From VGKP01 sp964647695 (GTDB lineage: Archaea; Nanobdellota; Nanobdellia; Pacearchaeales; GW2011-AR1): a stretch of DNA of 64,000 bases. The notes beneath the pieces were generated by a model. The model saw only the letters and a program-made list of their open reading frames with translations, had not been told where the DNA came from and made no database searches. The first letter of the stretch is position 1. Every line of letters begins with the position of its first letter. Positions 1-8,455 of the stretch are shown piece by piece. The DNA lies in the NCBI GenBank assembly GCA_964647695.1, contig CAZYIS010000001.1, positions 74,014 through 138,013 on the forward strand. The letters are read 5' to 3'. The translations under genes were made by a program, and so were the position numbers.

Positions 1-1
1 A

Positions 2-1024
2 CCATTAATGAAACTTTGGAAAGAATCCAGAAGCTATTGTCTCAAAGCTTTTGAAAACATATACTCCGAATTAAATACTCATTTTGATAAATATTATTTT
101 GAAAGAGAATTTGAAATTTTAGGAAAGGAAATTGCTCTTGATTTAGTAACAAAAGGAATTGCAAAGATTTCGGATGACGCAACCATAATGAATCTAGAGG
201 AAGATGGATTAAGCGTTTGGGTACTATTAAGAAAAGACGGAACTGTTCTTTATTCTTCTAAAGATCTAGCTCTTGCAGAAAAAAAGTTCAAAGATTTCAA
301 ATTAGATCAAAGTATTAATATTGTGGCTGATGAACAGAACCTCCATTTTAAGCAATTATTTAGAACTCTTGAATTGAAAGGTTTTAAAGATGTTAAAAAG
401 TGTAAGCACATACCTTTTGGTTTGGTAAGACTACCTACTGGAAAAATGTCTTCTAGAACTGGAGAAAACATACTTTATTCCAGTTTTCTAGACGAACTAA
501 AAGAATTTGTTAAAATTGAAATAACTAAGAGAGAAAAATTAAAAGAAAAAGAATTGGAACAGCGAGCACTAGCTATTGCAATTTCTTCATTAAAATATTC
601 CATGCTTAAACAAAGTTCCAATAACATAATAATCTTCAATAAAGAAGAAGCCCTCGATTTGAATGGAAATACTGGACCCTACCTACTTTATTCCTATGCT
701 CGAGCAAAAAACATTCTTAAGAAAGCAAAATATAAATCTTCTTCAAAGTTAAACATAAAATCTCTTTCGGCCAAGGAAAAAGAACTAATAATTAAAATGC
801 AACAATTTCCAGAAGTAGTAAATCATGCACATACTAATCTATCTCCAAATCTAATCGCTAATTATTCATTTGAATTAGCCCAGTTATTTAACGAATTCTA
901 TCAATCGGAACAAGTAATTGGCTCCGAAAACGAATCAGTAAAGTTAGTCATTGTTGACTCATTTGCCCAGGTTCTAAAGAATGCACTTAATCTTCTGGGC
1001 ATTGAAACCCTTGAAAGAATGTAA
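2..1024 (+). CDS. argS: Arginyl-tRNA synthetase, C-terminal part (5' end outside window)
   Basis: Arginyl-tRNA synthetase charges tRNA(Arg) with arginine in the cytoplasm. The frame is open back to base 2, so the ATG at 8 is internal and the HIGH-motif half lies upstream of the window. The visible part holds the class I KMSKS-loop variant PTGKMSSRTGE (Lys146 counted from the ATG at 8). It also has the stretch GNTGPYLLYSYARA that leads into the all-helical anticodon-binding domain, and the typical ArgRS ending LLGIETLERM. Family assignment is firm. The next gene has its own TATA box 25 bp before its ATG, so it need not be co-transcribed. Confidence 0.95.
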   Translation, partial: PLMKLWKESRSYCLKAFENIYSELNTHFDKYYFEREFEILGKEIALDLVTKGIAKISDDATIMNLEEDGLSVWVLLRKDGTVLYSSKDLALAEKKFKDFKLDQSINIVADEQNLHFKQLFRTLELKGFKDVKKCKHIPFGLVRLPTGKMSSRTGENILYSSFLDELKEFVKIEITKREKLKEKELEQRALAIAISSLKYSMLKQSSNNIIIFNKEEALDLNGNTGPYLLYSYARAKNILKKAKYKSSSKLNIKSLSAKEKELIIKMQQFPEVVNHAHTNLSPNLIANYSFELAQLFNEFYQSEQVIGSENESVKLVIVDSFAQVLKNALNLLGIETLERM

Positions 1025-1042
1025 TCCTTCTATACAGAAATC

Positions 1043-1050
1043 CTTAAATA
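1043..1050 (+). promoter_or_regulatory. TATA box for the 53-residue membrane protein
   Basis: CTTAAATA is centred about 25.5 bp before the ATG at 1072. This is the spacing seen at many first genes of this window and implies a leaderless mRNA. Confidence 0.5.
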
Positions 1051-1071
1051 TGCTCTAGAAATTGAAAATAT

Positions 1072-1233
1072 ATGGATTTAATGATATTAACCCTTAGTAG
1101 TTTTGCCCTAATTTTTATTCTATGTTTATTAATTCTATTGCTATTGGTAAAAACCATGAATACTAAGTTAAGAAGAAAGGCAGATATGGATCAAATAAAG
1201 AACCATGTTTCCGGCAAGAAACATCATATTTAA
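1072..1233 (+). CDS. Small single-span membrane protein, 53 aa
   Basis: This short gene begins MDLMILTLSS and reads through one hydrophobic helix (about residues 3-26) into a basic, polar tail ending GKKHHI. The predicted topology is an N-terminal anchor with a short cytoplasmic tail. Function is unknown. Support for it being real: a TATA-like box exactly 25 bp upstream, a clean stop just before the SRP RNA promoter, and a sharp hydrophobic/polar split. It is too short for a family call by eye. Confidence 0.5.
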   Translation: MDLMILTLSSFALIFILCLLILLLLVKTMNTKLRRKADMDQIKNHVSGKKHHI

Positions 1234-1237
1234 AAAC
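1229..1237 (+). promoter_or_regulatory. TATA box for SRP RNA
   Basis: TTTAAAAAC is centred at 1233, 25 bp before the predicted 5' end of the SRP RNA at 1258. The 5' end was set independently from the terminal stem, so the agreement supports both. Confidence 0.6.
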
Positions 1238-1257
1238 ATCTTCTAGTTTCAAATTAG

Positions 1258-1512
1258 GTAGACAACCTGGCGTGCTAGCCCTTCGCCATTCATCAGCGGG
1301 CTTTAGGTGGGGTCAAAGGAGCGAGTGAAATTGAAAGCTATGGGCCTTCAATCGGACGTTGACGTATTGTCCTGTTCGATCTTGCTTCTGCGAAATGGGT
1401 CAGGCCTTGATCGGAGCAGCCCTAAACAGGACGCGTGGTGCTTACAGGGTAACAATGCCGAGAAAGATTGGAGATCACCTCTATTTTTCATTTGAGCAAA
1501 CTCCCCGTCTAC
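1258..1512 (+). ncRNA. ffs: Signal recognition particle RNA (7S RNA)
   Basis: The archaeal SRP RNA scaffold binds SRP54 and SRP19 and directs signal-peptide proteins to the membrane. The termini pair: GTAGAC at 1258-1263 with GTCTAC at 1507-1512. The SRP54-binding helix 8 is plain near 1396-1425, with GGTCAGG on one side and GGAGCAGCC on the other, the two most conserved internal-loop strands of the family. Length is about 255 nt, short for archaeal SRP RNA (about 300). It has its own TATA box 25 bp upstream and lies between two protein genes. An open frame inside it is fortuitous. Confidence 0.9.
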
Positions 1513-1516
1513 ATAA

Positions 1517-1527
1517 TATATAAAAAC
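1517..1527 (+). promoter_or_regulatory. TATA box for pilin-like pair
   Basis: TATATAAAAAC is centred about 25.5 bp before the ATG at 1548 and immediately follows the SRP RNA 3' end. It predicts a leaderless bicistronic mRNA for the two genes downstream. Confidence 0.5.
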
Positions 1528-1547
1528 CTGTTTCTATTCTTTTTATC

Positions 1548-2030
1548 ATGAACAAAAGAGCTCAATTTTTTTTAGTTGCTGCTTTAATTATTATCATTAT
1601 ACTCTTCAGCATAGTTACTGTATATAACTCAGTTTACTCTCCAAAATCTGATCTGCCTAATCTTCAAAATTTAGCAGATTCAATAAAGGAAGAATCCGTT
1701 CAAATTATTGATAGTGGATTTTTTAATAATCTCCCTCAAACTAATATTACCGACAATCTAAATAATCTTACTCTAGCCTATTCAAGATCTAACTCAGATT
1801 TGAACATTACCTATTTAACCTACTACAATGGAACCTCTTCAGCAAATACTTTTTCCAATAATAATATTTATCTAATAAATTCAAGTGATATTTATCTAGA
1901 TCCTTTAAAATCAAATATTACTCTAGATTTAAATAATGCAAATCATGTATTTAATCTATCCAAAGGATACAATATATTCATTGTAGTCCAAAAAGAAAAT
2001 AACTATGAGAAGTATATCGCCACAGCATAA
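1548..2030 (+). CDS. Membrane-anchored pilin-like surface protein
   Basis: 160 aa. A short basic N-terminus (MNKRAQFFLVAA) leads into a strongly hydrophobic helix (about residues 7-27) and an Asn/Ser-rich extracellular domain with many NxS/T sites. The KRA-Q junction before the helix resembles a prepilin-type cleavage site, but without a Glu at +5. It is probably a minor pilin or surface protein exported through the Sec pathway. Its 3' end overlaps the next pilin-like gene by 26 bp, so the two are co-expressed. No specific family is recognised. Confidence 0.75.
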   Translation: MNKRAQFFLVAALIIIIILFSIVTVYNSVYSPKSDLPNLQNLADSIKEESVQIIDSGFFNNLPQTNITDNLNNLTLAYSRSNSDLNITYLTYYNGTSSANTFSNNNIYLINSSDIYLDPLKSNITLDLNNANHVFNLSKGYNIFIVVQKENNYEKYIATA

Positions 2031-2502
2031 AAAAGGAGTAAGTGAACTAATAAGCTATACGCTTTTAATAATTTTAGCCGTAGCAGCCAGCGTTCTAGTT
2101 TACAATTATCTTAAACTTACGGTTCCAAAAGACAAACCTACCTGCCCGGATGGTTCATCTTTGATAATGAGCAATTATAATTGCACCTTCGCTGCTTCAT
2201 CCCTATCCATTACCCTACTAAATAAAGGCAGATTTACCATAGATGCAGCCTATCTCAGAATAGGTAAAGTCAATGATTCCGCAAGAAAAGCAATAAATAA
2301 AAATAATGAATTTTTAACAGCCGGAGGATCTGCCGGACTTAAACCCAATGACGAACAGTCCTATGTTTATTCATTTAGTAATACTATCCTTTCTCTAGGA
2401 GCATCAAACTATTCCTTAGAAATTCAACCAGCCATGATCGATGATGCTACCCATAAATTAGCTGCCTGTACGCCTTTCGTTCAAACCATTACTTGTAACT
2501 AA
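2005..2502 (+). CDS. Archaeal type IV pilin-like protein (class III signal)
   Basis: 165 aa. The N-terminus has KKG followed by VSELISYTLLIILAVAAS, the archaeal prepilin (class III) pattern: basic residues, Gly at the cleavage point, then one assembly helix. The rest is an extracellular beta-rich domain with cysteines near residues 47, 60, 154 and 164 that could form disulfides. The only ATG upstream of KKG lies inside the previous gene, giving a 26-bp overlap and translational coupling. The pilin-like role is inferred from the N-terminus; the partner apparatus may be the one at 19-24 kb. Confidence 0.75.
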   Translation: MRSISPQHKKGVSELISYTLLIILAVAASVLVYNYLKLTVPKDKPTCPDGSSLIMSNYNCTFAASSLSITLLNKGRFTIDAAYLRIGKVNDSARKAINKNNEFLTAGGSAGLKPNDEQSYVYSFSNTILSLGASNYSLEIQPAMIDDATHKLAACTPFVQTITCN

Positions 2503-2582
2503 TAATCTATTAAATATAACGGTCTCTATTCCACAATAATCTATTAAATAGACTATCCTTTCTTTACAATAATCTATTTATA
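2501..2582 (+). repeat. Three spaced copies of AATAATCTATTAAATA before mre11
   Basis: Two identical 16-bp copies (2501-2516, 2535-2550) and one variant, AATAATCTATTTATA (2568-2582), start 34 and 33 bp apart. The third provides the TATA box of mre11 (centre about 25 bp before the ATG at 2604). The first two therefore look like extra TATA elements or operators. Confidence 0.75.
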
Positions 2583-2603
2583 ATCTGGATTTGCTAAAAT
2601 TTT

Positions 2604-3752
2604 ATGAAGTTTGCACATATGGGTGATTGTCATTTAGGGGGTTGGAGACAGCCGGAGCTAAAGGACCTAAATTTTGCAAGTTTTCAACTGGCCATAAATA
2701 AATGTATAAAAGAGAAGGTAGAGTTTGTTCTGATAACTGGAGATTTTTTTGACAATCCCTATCCACCCATAGAGACATTGAAAGATGCATTTTCAGAACT
2801 GAAGAAATTAAAAGATCTAAACATACCTGTTTTCTATATAGCTGGAAGTCATGACTACTCTGCTTCTGGAAAAACATTTTTAGATGTACTAGAAAAAGCA
2901 GATTTTTGCAGAAATGTAATGAATCATGAAGAAAGAAATGGAAAATTAATTCTAATTCCTACCATATACAAAAATGTGGCCATCTATGGCTTTCCTGGTA
3001 AAAGGTCATCCATGGAAGTTGATGACATAGAGAATATGATTCTCCAGGATTCTCCCGGTCTATTTAAAATATTGATGCTTCATACTGCACTGAGAGATGC
3101 AGTTGGAACTTTACCCATAAAAGCAGTAGATCATCTTAAACTTCCAAAAGTAGATTATCTTGCCCTGTCTCATCTTCATATAAACTATAGTAAGGATGGA
3201 CGAGTCTATTCGGGGCCCATCTTTCCTAATAATATTTCTGAATTAGAAGATCTACAGGAAGGTTCATTCTATATTTTCGATAATGGAAAAATCAACCGGA
3301 TTGCTCTTAAACCCAAAGAGATAAAAGTTTTCAATCTAGAAGTAAAAAATGCCCTCTCAGCTACCGATGAAATAATTCAAAAATTATCGGGAGAATCATT
3401 GAATGATAAGGTAGTAATTCTAAAATTCTTTGGTTTAATAGAACAAGGTAAAACCTCAGATATAGACTTTAGTAAAATTGATGAATTTATTAAGAAAAAA
3501 GGAGCATTTGTAGTTCTAAGAAGCACCACCAGGTTACTAAGTGAAGAACAGAATGTTAAATTAGATATTCTAGAATCTGAAAATTACGAAGAAGAAATAA
3601 TAAACACTTTTGAAAAAAACAATCCCAATAAATTTAATCCTTTGATTAATAATCTAATAAAATCTCTTCAGATAGAAAAAAATGAAGATGAAAAATCAGC
3701 CTCTTTTGAAGAACGTATAATCTCCGAATCCATGAAAATAATAAAACCATGA
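2604..3752 (+). CDS. mre11: DNA double-strand break repair nuclease Mre11
   Basis: Mn-dependent nuclease of the Mre11-Rad50 complex, which tethers and resects DNA ends. It is a calcineurin-like phosphoesterase of 382 aa with the five metal motifs in order: GDCHLG (Asp8, His10), GDFFD (Asp47), GSHD (Ser82, His83, Asp84), MLHT (His160) and SHLH (His190, His192). The third motif is usually GNHD; Ser stands where the bridging Asn is expected. The capping and C-terminal regions follow. The TGA stop overlaps the rad50 ATG in ATGA, so the two subunits are coupled. A TATA box within a triple repeat lies 25 bp upstream. Confidence 0.93.
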   Translation: MKFAHMGDCHLGGWRQPELKDLNFASFQLAINKCIKEKVEFVLITGDFFDNPYPPIETLKDAFSELKKLKDLNIPVFYIAGSHDYSASGKTFLDVLEKADFCRNVMNHEERNGKLILIPTIYKNVAIYGFPGKRSSMEVDDIENMILQDSPGLFKILMLHTALRDAVGTLPIKAVDHLKLPKVDYLALSHLHINYSKDGRVYSGPIFPNNISELEDLQEGSFYIFDNGKINRIALKPKEIKVFNLEVKNALSATDEIIQKLSGESLNDKVVILKFFGLIEQGKTSDIDFSKIDEFIKKKGAFVVLRSTTRLLSEEQNVKLDILESENYEEEIINTFEKNNPNKFNPLINNLIKSLQIEKNEDEKSASFEERIISESMKIIKP

Positions 3753-5803
3753 AAATAAAAAAATTAATAATAAAAAACATAAGAAGCTATGAGGATCAAG
3801 AAATAGATTTTCCAGATGGATCTTTACTCCTATCCGGGGATGTGGGTTCGGGTAAAACTTCCATTCTTCTAGCCATAGAATATGCGCTATTTGGTCTTCA
3901 GCCAGGCCAGACAGGCTCAGCACTTTTAAGAAATAATACTCAAAACGGAGGAGTTAGTTTAGAAATTGAATTAGATGGTTCAACCATTCTCATCGAAAGA
4001 AAATTAAAAAAAGGTAAAACCGTAACCAATGAATATTCTGCACTCACCATAGACGGAATAAAAACCGAATATGCCATAACCGAATTAAAAACTAGAATAA
4101 TTCAGTTGCTGGGCTATCCTTCCGAGTTCATAAAGAAAAATAATTTGCTCTATAAGTACACAGTCTATACTCCCCAGGAACAAATGAAACAAATAATTTC
4201 TGAAGATCCGGAAATCAGATTAAACATGCTGAGACACATATTCGGTGTTGAGAAATATAAACGAATAAGAGAAAATCTTGTCGTTCTATTAAATAGATTA
4301 AAAGATGAATCAAAATTATTACAGCTGGAAATCAGTGCCGTAGATTCGGACAAAATTAGATTAACTTCGACCAGAAGCTTCATTACTCTTCTGGGGGAAA
4401 AAATAGTTTCCCAGGATCATTTGATAGATGGATTAAAGGTAACTCGAAAGTCCATAGAAGCAGAAGTAGTTGAGTTGGAAAAGAAAATAAAGGAAAAAGA
4501 GAAATTAGAAATAGAATTAGAAAAGACCAAGGTGCTCTATTCTTCTAAAAGAGAAAATCTTTCAGACATGGATAGGGAACATATAGAATTAGAATCCTTC
4601 ATTCAAAGCATTCCTTCCGATTTCAATGAGAATGAACTTTTAGAAACCATTGATAAGATAGCTAAGAACAATAAGGACTTGGATACAACCCAATCAAGTT
4701 TTATAGACTGTTTAAGTCATATTAATTCTCTTAAACAAAGAAAAACCGAAGCTCTAGCAAAAAAAGAAAGAGTTTTCAAAATAGATATGTGCCCTACTTG
4801 TTTACAGGATGTGCCTCCTGCCCACAAACACAACATATTCAACGAAACTGAGCAGCTAATTTCAGCCATTTCAAAGGAAATAGAAAATTTCGAAGCTCGA
4901 AAAGTAATTCTAACAAATCAACTGGATATTATAAAGGATAAAAAGCAAGACCTAGAAGAAAAAAAGATGAGACTACAGATTCTAAAATCAAAACTCCCAG
5001 AGATTGAAAGGGCCAAGAGTAAAATTTCTATTATTCTAAAAACCAAAGAAAATCTAAAAAATGATGTTTTACTTTTATTAAAGCACATGGATGGATTGAA
5101 AGAATCCATACTAGCTTTTACCAGATTCAATACTCAGTATAAGACAAAACAACAGGAACTTAGAGATGCATTTCTAAATGAAAAAAACGCTGAAATCTCC
5201 CTTGCCGAGCTAAAGAAAGAGTTGGAAATAACCAATAAGGAAATATTACTGTTGGAAGATACCATAAAACAAAAAGAAGGTAAGAAAGAAAAGTTAAATG
5301 AAATACTCGAGCTTAGCGATTGGCTATCCAATCAATTCATTGCTTTGATTAATTTCACCGAAAGAAATGTTATGCTTAAGCTCCGTACCGAGTTTTCAAA
5401 ACTTTTCAGCAAATGGTTTTCAATTTTAGTCCAGGATATATTCGAAGTCCAGTTGGATGAAAACTTTACACCCATAATCATGCAATCAGGCATAGAAATG
5501 GACTACTCATTCCTTTCCGGCGGAGAAAGAACCGCTGTAGCCTTAGCCTATCGTCTAGCACTAAATCAAACCATTGGAACCGTCATGACTTCCATCAAGA
5601 CTAAAAATCTAATTATACTCGATGAACCTACCGAAGGATTCTCTGAAGTTCAAATAGATAAAATGAGAGAAATATTAATAGAATTAAAAGCAAAACAACT
5701 CATAATAGTCAGTCATGAACAAAAAATGGATAGTTTTGTCGACAACATAATAAAAATAAAGAAAGAAGACGGAATTTCTAAGGTTGAAGTCAAATCAAAT
5801 TAA
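3749..5803 (+). CDS. rad50: DNA repair ATPase Rad50 (short coiled coil)
   Basis: ATPase partner of Mre11. The ABC-type head is split by a coiled coil. Walker A is GDVGSGKTS (Lys36). The zinc hook CPTC is at residues 348-351, the signature LSGGERTAVA near 588, and Walker B LIILDEPTEG near 622. The intervening sequence is Lys/Glu/Leu-rich and clearly coiled coil. At 684 aa it is shorter than the roughly 850-900 aa usual in archaea, so the coil arms should be short. It is the second gene of the mre11-rad50 operon, with a 4-bp overlap. No herA or nurA lies nearby. Confidence 0.93.
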   Translation: MKIKKLIIKNIRSYEDQEIDFPDGSLLLSGDVGSGKTSILLAIEYALFGLQPGQTGSALLRNNTQNGGVSLEIELDGSTILIERKLKKGKTVTNEYSALTIDGIKTEYAITELKTRIIQLLGYPSEFIKKNNLLYKYTVYTPQEQMKQIISEDPEIRLNMLRHIFGVEKYKRIRENLVVLLNRLKDESKLLQLEISAVDSDKIRLTSTRSFITLLGEKIVSQDHLIDGLKVTRKSIEAEVVELEKKIKEKEKLEIELEKTKVLYSSKRENLSDMDREHIELESFIQSIPSDFNENELLETIDKIAKNNKDLDTTQSSFIDCLSHINSLKQRKTEALAKKERVFKIDMCPTCLQDVPPAHKHNIFNETEQLISAISKEIENFEARKVILTNQLDIIKDKKQDLEEKKMRLQILKSKLPEIERAKSKISIILKTKENLKNDVLLLLKHMDGLKESILAFTRFNTQYKTKQQELRDAFLNEKNAEISLAELKKELEITNKEILLLEDTIKQKEGKKEKLNEILELSDWLSNQFIALINFTERNVMLKLRTEFSKLFSKWFSILVQDIFEVQLDENFTPIIMQSGIEMDYSFLSGGERTAVALAYRLALNQTIGTVMTSIKTKNLIILDEPTEGFSEVQIDKMREILIELKAKQLIIVSHEQKMDSFVDNIIKIKKEDGISKVEVKSN

Positions 5804-5873
5804 TGGAAGTTGACACCACAAAACTTAAATACCTCTCTTTTCTAAAAATAATATAAGAGGTTCTAACGTTCTC

Positions 5874-6539
5874 ATGAATGAAGATATACAAAACACAATT
5901 AAGAATAACATGCTAAAGTCAAACACTTCCCTAGTTGGAATAGTTTGCAAAGACGGAGTTGTACTAGGTGCCGACAGAAGAGGAACTGCTGGATCCATTG
6001 TCATGTCCAAAGATCATGTAAAGATCCATAAAGTTAGCGAATACATTGCCGCATCCTACACGGGCGGAGTTGCAGATTTACTTCTCACTGATAAAATACT
6101 TGCTGCAGAATTAAGATTAAAAGAATTAAAGACCAAATCTCGCCCTTCAGTTTCCGAAGCAGCAAATCTTCTAGGAACTTTAACCTATAGAAACATAAGA
6201 AATCCTTCCATGATTCCAAGCATTGTCGGAACTCTAATAGCAGGAGTTGACGAAGATGGCACTACTTCATTATATTCCATTGAACCTGCTGGAGCTGCAA
6301 CCAAGGTAACTGATTTTGATGCAAACTTCTCTTCTGGAATGCCCTATATTTTAGGTCTTTTGGAAAGACAATATAAAAAAGATTTATCAGTTAAAGAAGG
6401 AGTTGAACTGGCAAAAGAATGTATAAAAGCATCAACCCAAAGAGATGTAGGTTCTGGAAATGGAATAGATGTATTTACAATTACCAAAGAAGGCATTAAA
6501 CATGTGGTTTCTGAGGAAATTGTACCCCAGTACAAATAA
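5874..6539 (+). CDS. psmB: Proteasome beta subunit (catalytic)
   Basis: Catalytic beta subunit of the 20S proteasome, an N-terminal threonine protease. Processing before Thr18 would give Thr1. Counting from there, Asp34 is D17 (in GADRR) and Lys50 is K33, the exact catalytic triad spacing, and SGNG near the C-terminus supplies the conserved Ser region. The residue before Thr1 is Asn, not the usual Gly of the propeptide junction. CTTAAATA at 5824-5831 suggests a leader of about 20 nt, and AGAGGTT before the ATG may serve as ribosome binding site. The alpha subunit is at 53401-54126. Confidence 0.93.
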   Translation: MNEDIQNTIKNNMLKSNTSLVGIVCKDGVVLGADRRGTAGSIVMSKDHVKIHKVSEYIAASYTGGVADLLLTDKILAAELRLKELKTKSRPSVSEAANLLGTLTYRNIRNPSMIPSIVGTLIAGVDEDGTTSLYSIEPAGAATKVTDFDANFSSGMPYILGLLERQYKKDLSVKEGVELAKECIKASTQRDVGSGNGIDVFTITKEGIKHVVSEEIVPQYK

Positions 6540-6546
6540 TTTTTTT
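6540..6546 (+). terminator. T7 tract after psmB
   Basis: Seven consecutive T follow the psmB stop codon directly, the kind of U-rich end used for archaeal termination. The next ATG is only 15 bp away, so some read-through into the FttA gene is likely. Confidence 0.4.
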
Positions 6547-6560
6547 ATTTAAAAAACAAA

Positions 6561-8453
6561 ATGGCAGATATCTTAAAGAACATAAAGGAAGAATTACCTG
6601 GAGTTGTATCAGACGCAGTCTTCGAAGGAGCAAATATAGTTCTCTATACTGAAGATAAAGAATTTTTCAAAACCGGAGAATCAAAAGTTAAAGCTGTTGT
6701 AGATAAAATAAAAAAGAGAATAGAACTAAGAGCTGAACAAGCAATTCTTCTTTCCGAAGCAGAAACTGAAAAAACCATTCGTGCATTGGTTCCTGAAGAT
6801 GCTGGAATTACTGCAGTTATTTTCGATGTTCAAAGATCTTCCGTAGTTATAGAAGCAAAAAAACCGGGACTAGTTATTGGAAAACAAGGTTCAATTTTAT
6901 TTGACATTAGAAAATCCACTTTTTGGGTTCCAAGTGTAAGAAGAAGTCCAATCATCGCAAGTAAGATTACTGAAAAAATTCGTTCAGTTCTCTATGCCAA
7001 TAACACCTATAGAAGAAAATTCCTTAATGATATAGGAAAAAAGATTTACAACGAATGGAATCCAGATAAAATGGACATGTGGGTAAGATTAACTTACCTG
7101 GGCAGCGGTCGACAAGTAGGTCGTTCATGTTTATTGCTTCAAACACCAAATTCAAAAGTTTTGCTTGATTGTGGAATAAATCCTGCCATCGCCGATGGTC
7201 CTGAAAAATTCCCTTACCTAAATGTTTCTGAAGTTGGAGATTTAAATTCCATCGATGCCATTATTCTATCCCACGCACACCTAGATCACTCGGGACTAAT
7301 TCCTTATTTGTATAAAATGGGTTATAGGGGACCAATCTACATGACCGAACCTACTAGAGATATTTCTGCACTTTCTGCCCTTGATTTTGTAGGTATTGCC
7401 TATAAGCAAGCAGCATCTCCATTATTCAGAGGAGAAGACGTAAAAGAAATGGTAAGACATTCCATTTGTTTAGATTACGGAGAAGTCACTGATATAACTC
7501 CAGACATTAGAATTACTTTATACAATGCAGGACACGTACTTGGTTCAGCTCAAGTTCATATAAATATTGGAAATGGATTACATAATTTAGTTTACGGAGC
7601 AGACACGAAATATGGAAAGACTCGTTTGCTTGATCCTGCCGCAAATCATTTCCCTAGAGTTGAAACTCTTACCATTGAATCTACCTATGGTAGCAAAGAT
7701 GATATTCTTCCTCCAAGAAAAGAAACCGAAGATAAATTTATTGAAATGGCAAAAAAAGTTATTGAAAGAAATGGAAAAGTTTTACTTCCCGAACTAGGTC
7801 TTGGTCACGCTCAAGAAACATTACTTAGAGTAGAAGAAGCAGTGCGTCTAGGTGAACTACCTAAAATACCAGTATACATAGACGGTATGATCTGGGATAT
7901 TACTGCGATTCACACTGCCTATCCTGACTTTTTATCTGCAAGTGTTAGAAATCAAATCTACCAAGATAATAATCCATTCGCATCCGAATTATTTACTCGT
8001 GTAGGTTCTCCTATTGAAAGAAAAGCAGTAATTGAAGGCGGACCTTGCATAATCATCGCAACTTCGGGAATGTTGGTCGGAGGAGCATCCGTAGAATATT
8101 TCAAAAATCTAGCATCTAATCCTAACAATATGATTGTATTTTCCTGTTACCAAGGTATTGGTTCCGTAGGAAGACAGGTTCAGGAAGGAAATAAGGAAAT
8201 ATACATGGGTGCTGGAGTTGAAAGTGAAAAAATAACTGTCAATATGGAAGTTGAAACTCTTAAAGGACTATCTCAACACTCCGGAAGAAACGAATTATTA
8301 CAATACATAAGTAGAATGGTTCCAAAGCCAAAGAAAATTATTATTAATCACGGAGAAGTTTCAAAGTGTCTAGATCTAGCTTCAACTCTATACAAATTAA
8401 ATAAAGTTGAAACCGTAGTTCCAAGAAATCTTGAAACCATAAGATTGAAATAA
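6561..8453 (+). CDS. fttA: Transcription termination factor FttA (aCPSF1, beta-CASP RNase)
   Basis: Archaeal CPSF73-like beta-CASP ribonuclease that cleaves nascent RNA at U-rich sites and terminates transcription. It has the family layout in 630 aa: two N-terminal KH-type domains (about residues 1-140, including the KPGLVIGKQG loop), then the metallo-beta-lactamase core with HAHLDHSG (His238, His240, Asp242, His243), then the beta-CASP cap and the C-terminal QHSGRNELL and INHGE motifs. No TATA box sits at leaderless distance, so it probably shares the psmB transcript. U-tracts at gene ends here suit this enzyme. Confidence 0.95.
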   Translation: MADILKNIKEELPGVVSDAVFEGANIVLYTEDKEFFKTGESKVKAVVDKIKKRIELRAEQAILLSEAETEKTIRALVPEDAGITAVIFDVQRSSVVIEAKKPGLVIGKQGSILFDIRKSTFWVPSVRRSPIIASKITEKIRSVLYANNTYRRKFLNDIGKKIYNEWNPDKMDMWVRLTYLGSGRQVGRSCLLLQTPNSKVLLDCGINPAIADGPEKFPYLNVSEVGDLNSIDAIILSHAHLDHSGLIPYLYKMGYRGPIYMTEPTRDISALSALDFVGIAYKQAASPLFRGEDVKEMVRHSICLDYGEVTDITPDIRITLYNAGHVLGSAQVHINIGNGLHNLVYGADTKYGKTRLLDPAANHFPRVETLTIESTYGSKDDILPPRKETEDKFIEMAKKVIERNGKVLLPELGLGHAQETLLRVEEAVRLGELPKIPVYIDGMIWDITAIHTAYPDFLSASVRNQIYQDNNPFASELFTRVGSPIERKAVIEGGPCIIIATSGMLVGGASVEYFKNLASNPNNMIVFSCYQGIGSVGRQVQEGNKEIYMGAGVESEKITVNMEVETLKGLSQHSGRNELLQYISRMVPKPKKIIINHGEVSKCLDLASTLYKLNKVETVVPRNLETIRLK

Positions 8454-8455
8454 TT

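Noticed and set aside
1307..1495. 62-aa plus-strand open frame
   Set aside because: It lies wholly inside the SRP RNA gene, whose helix 8 and terminal stem are clear.
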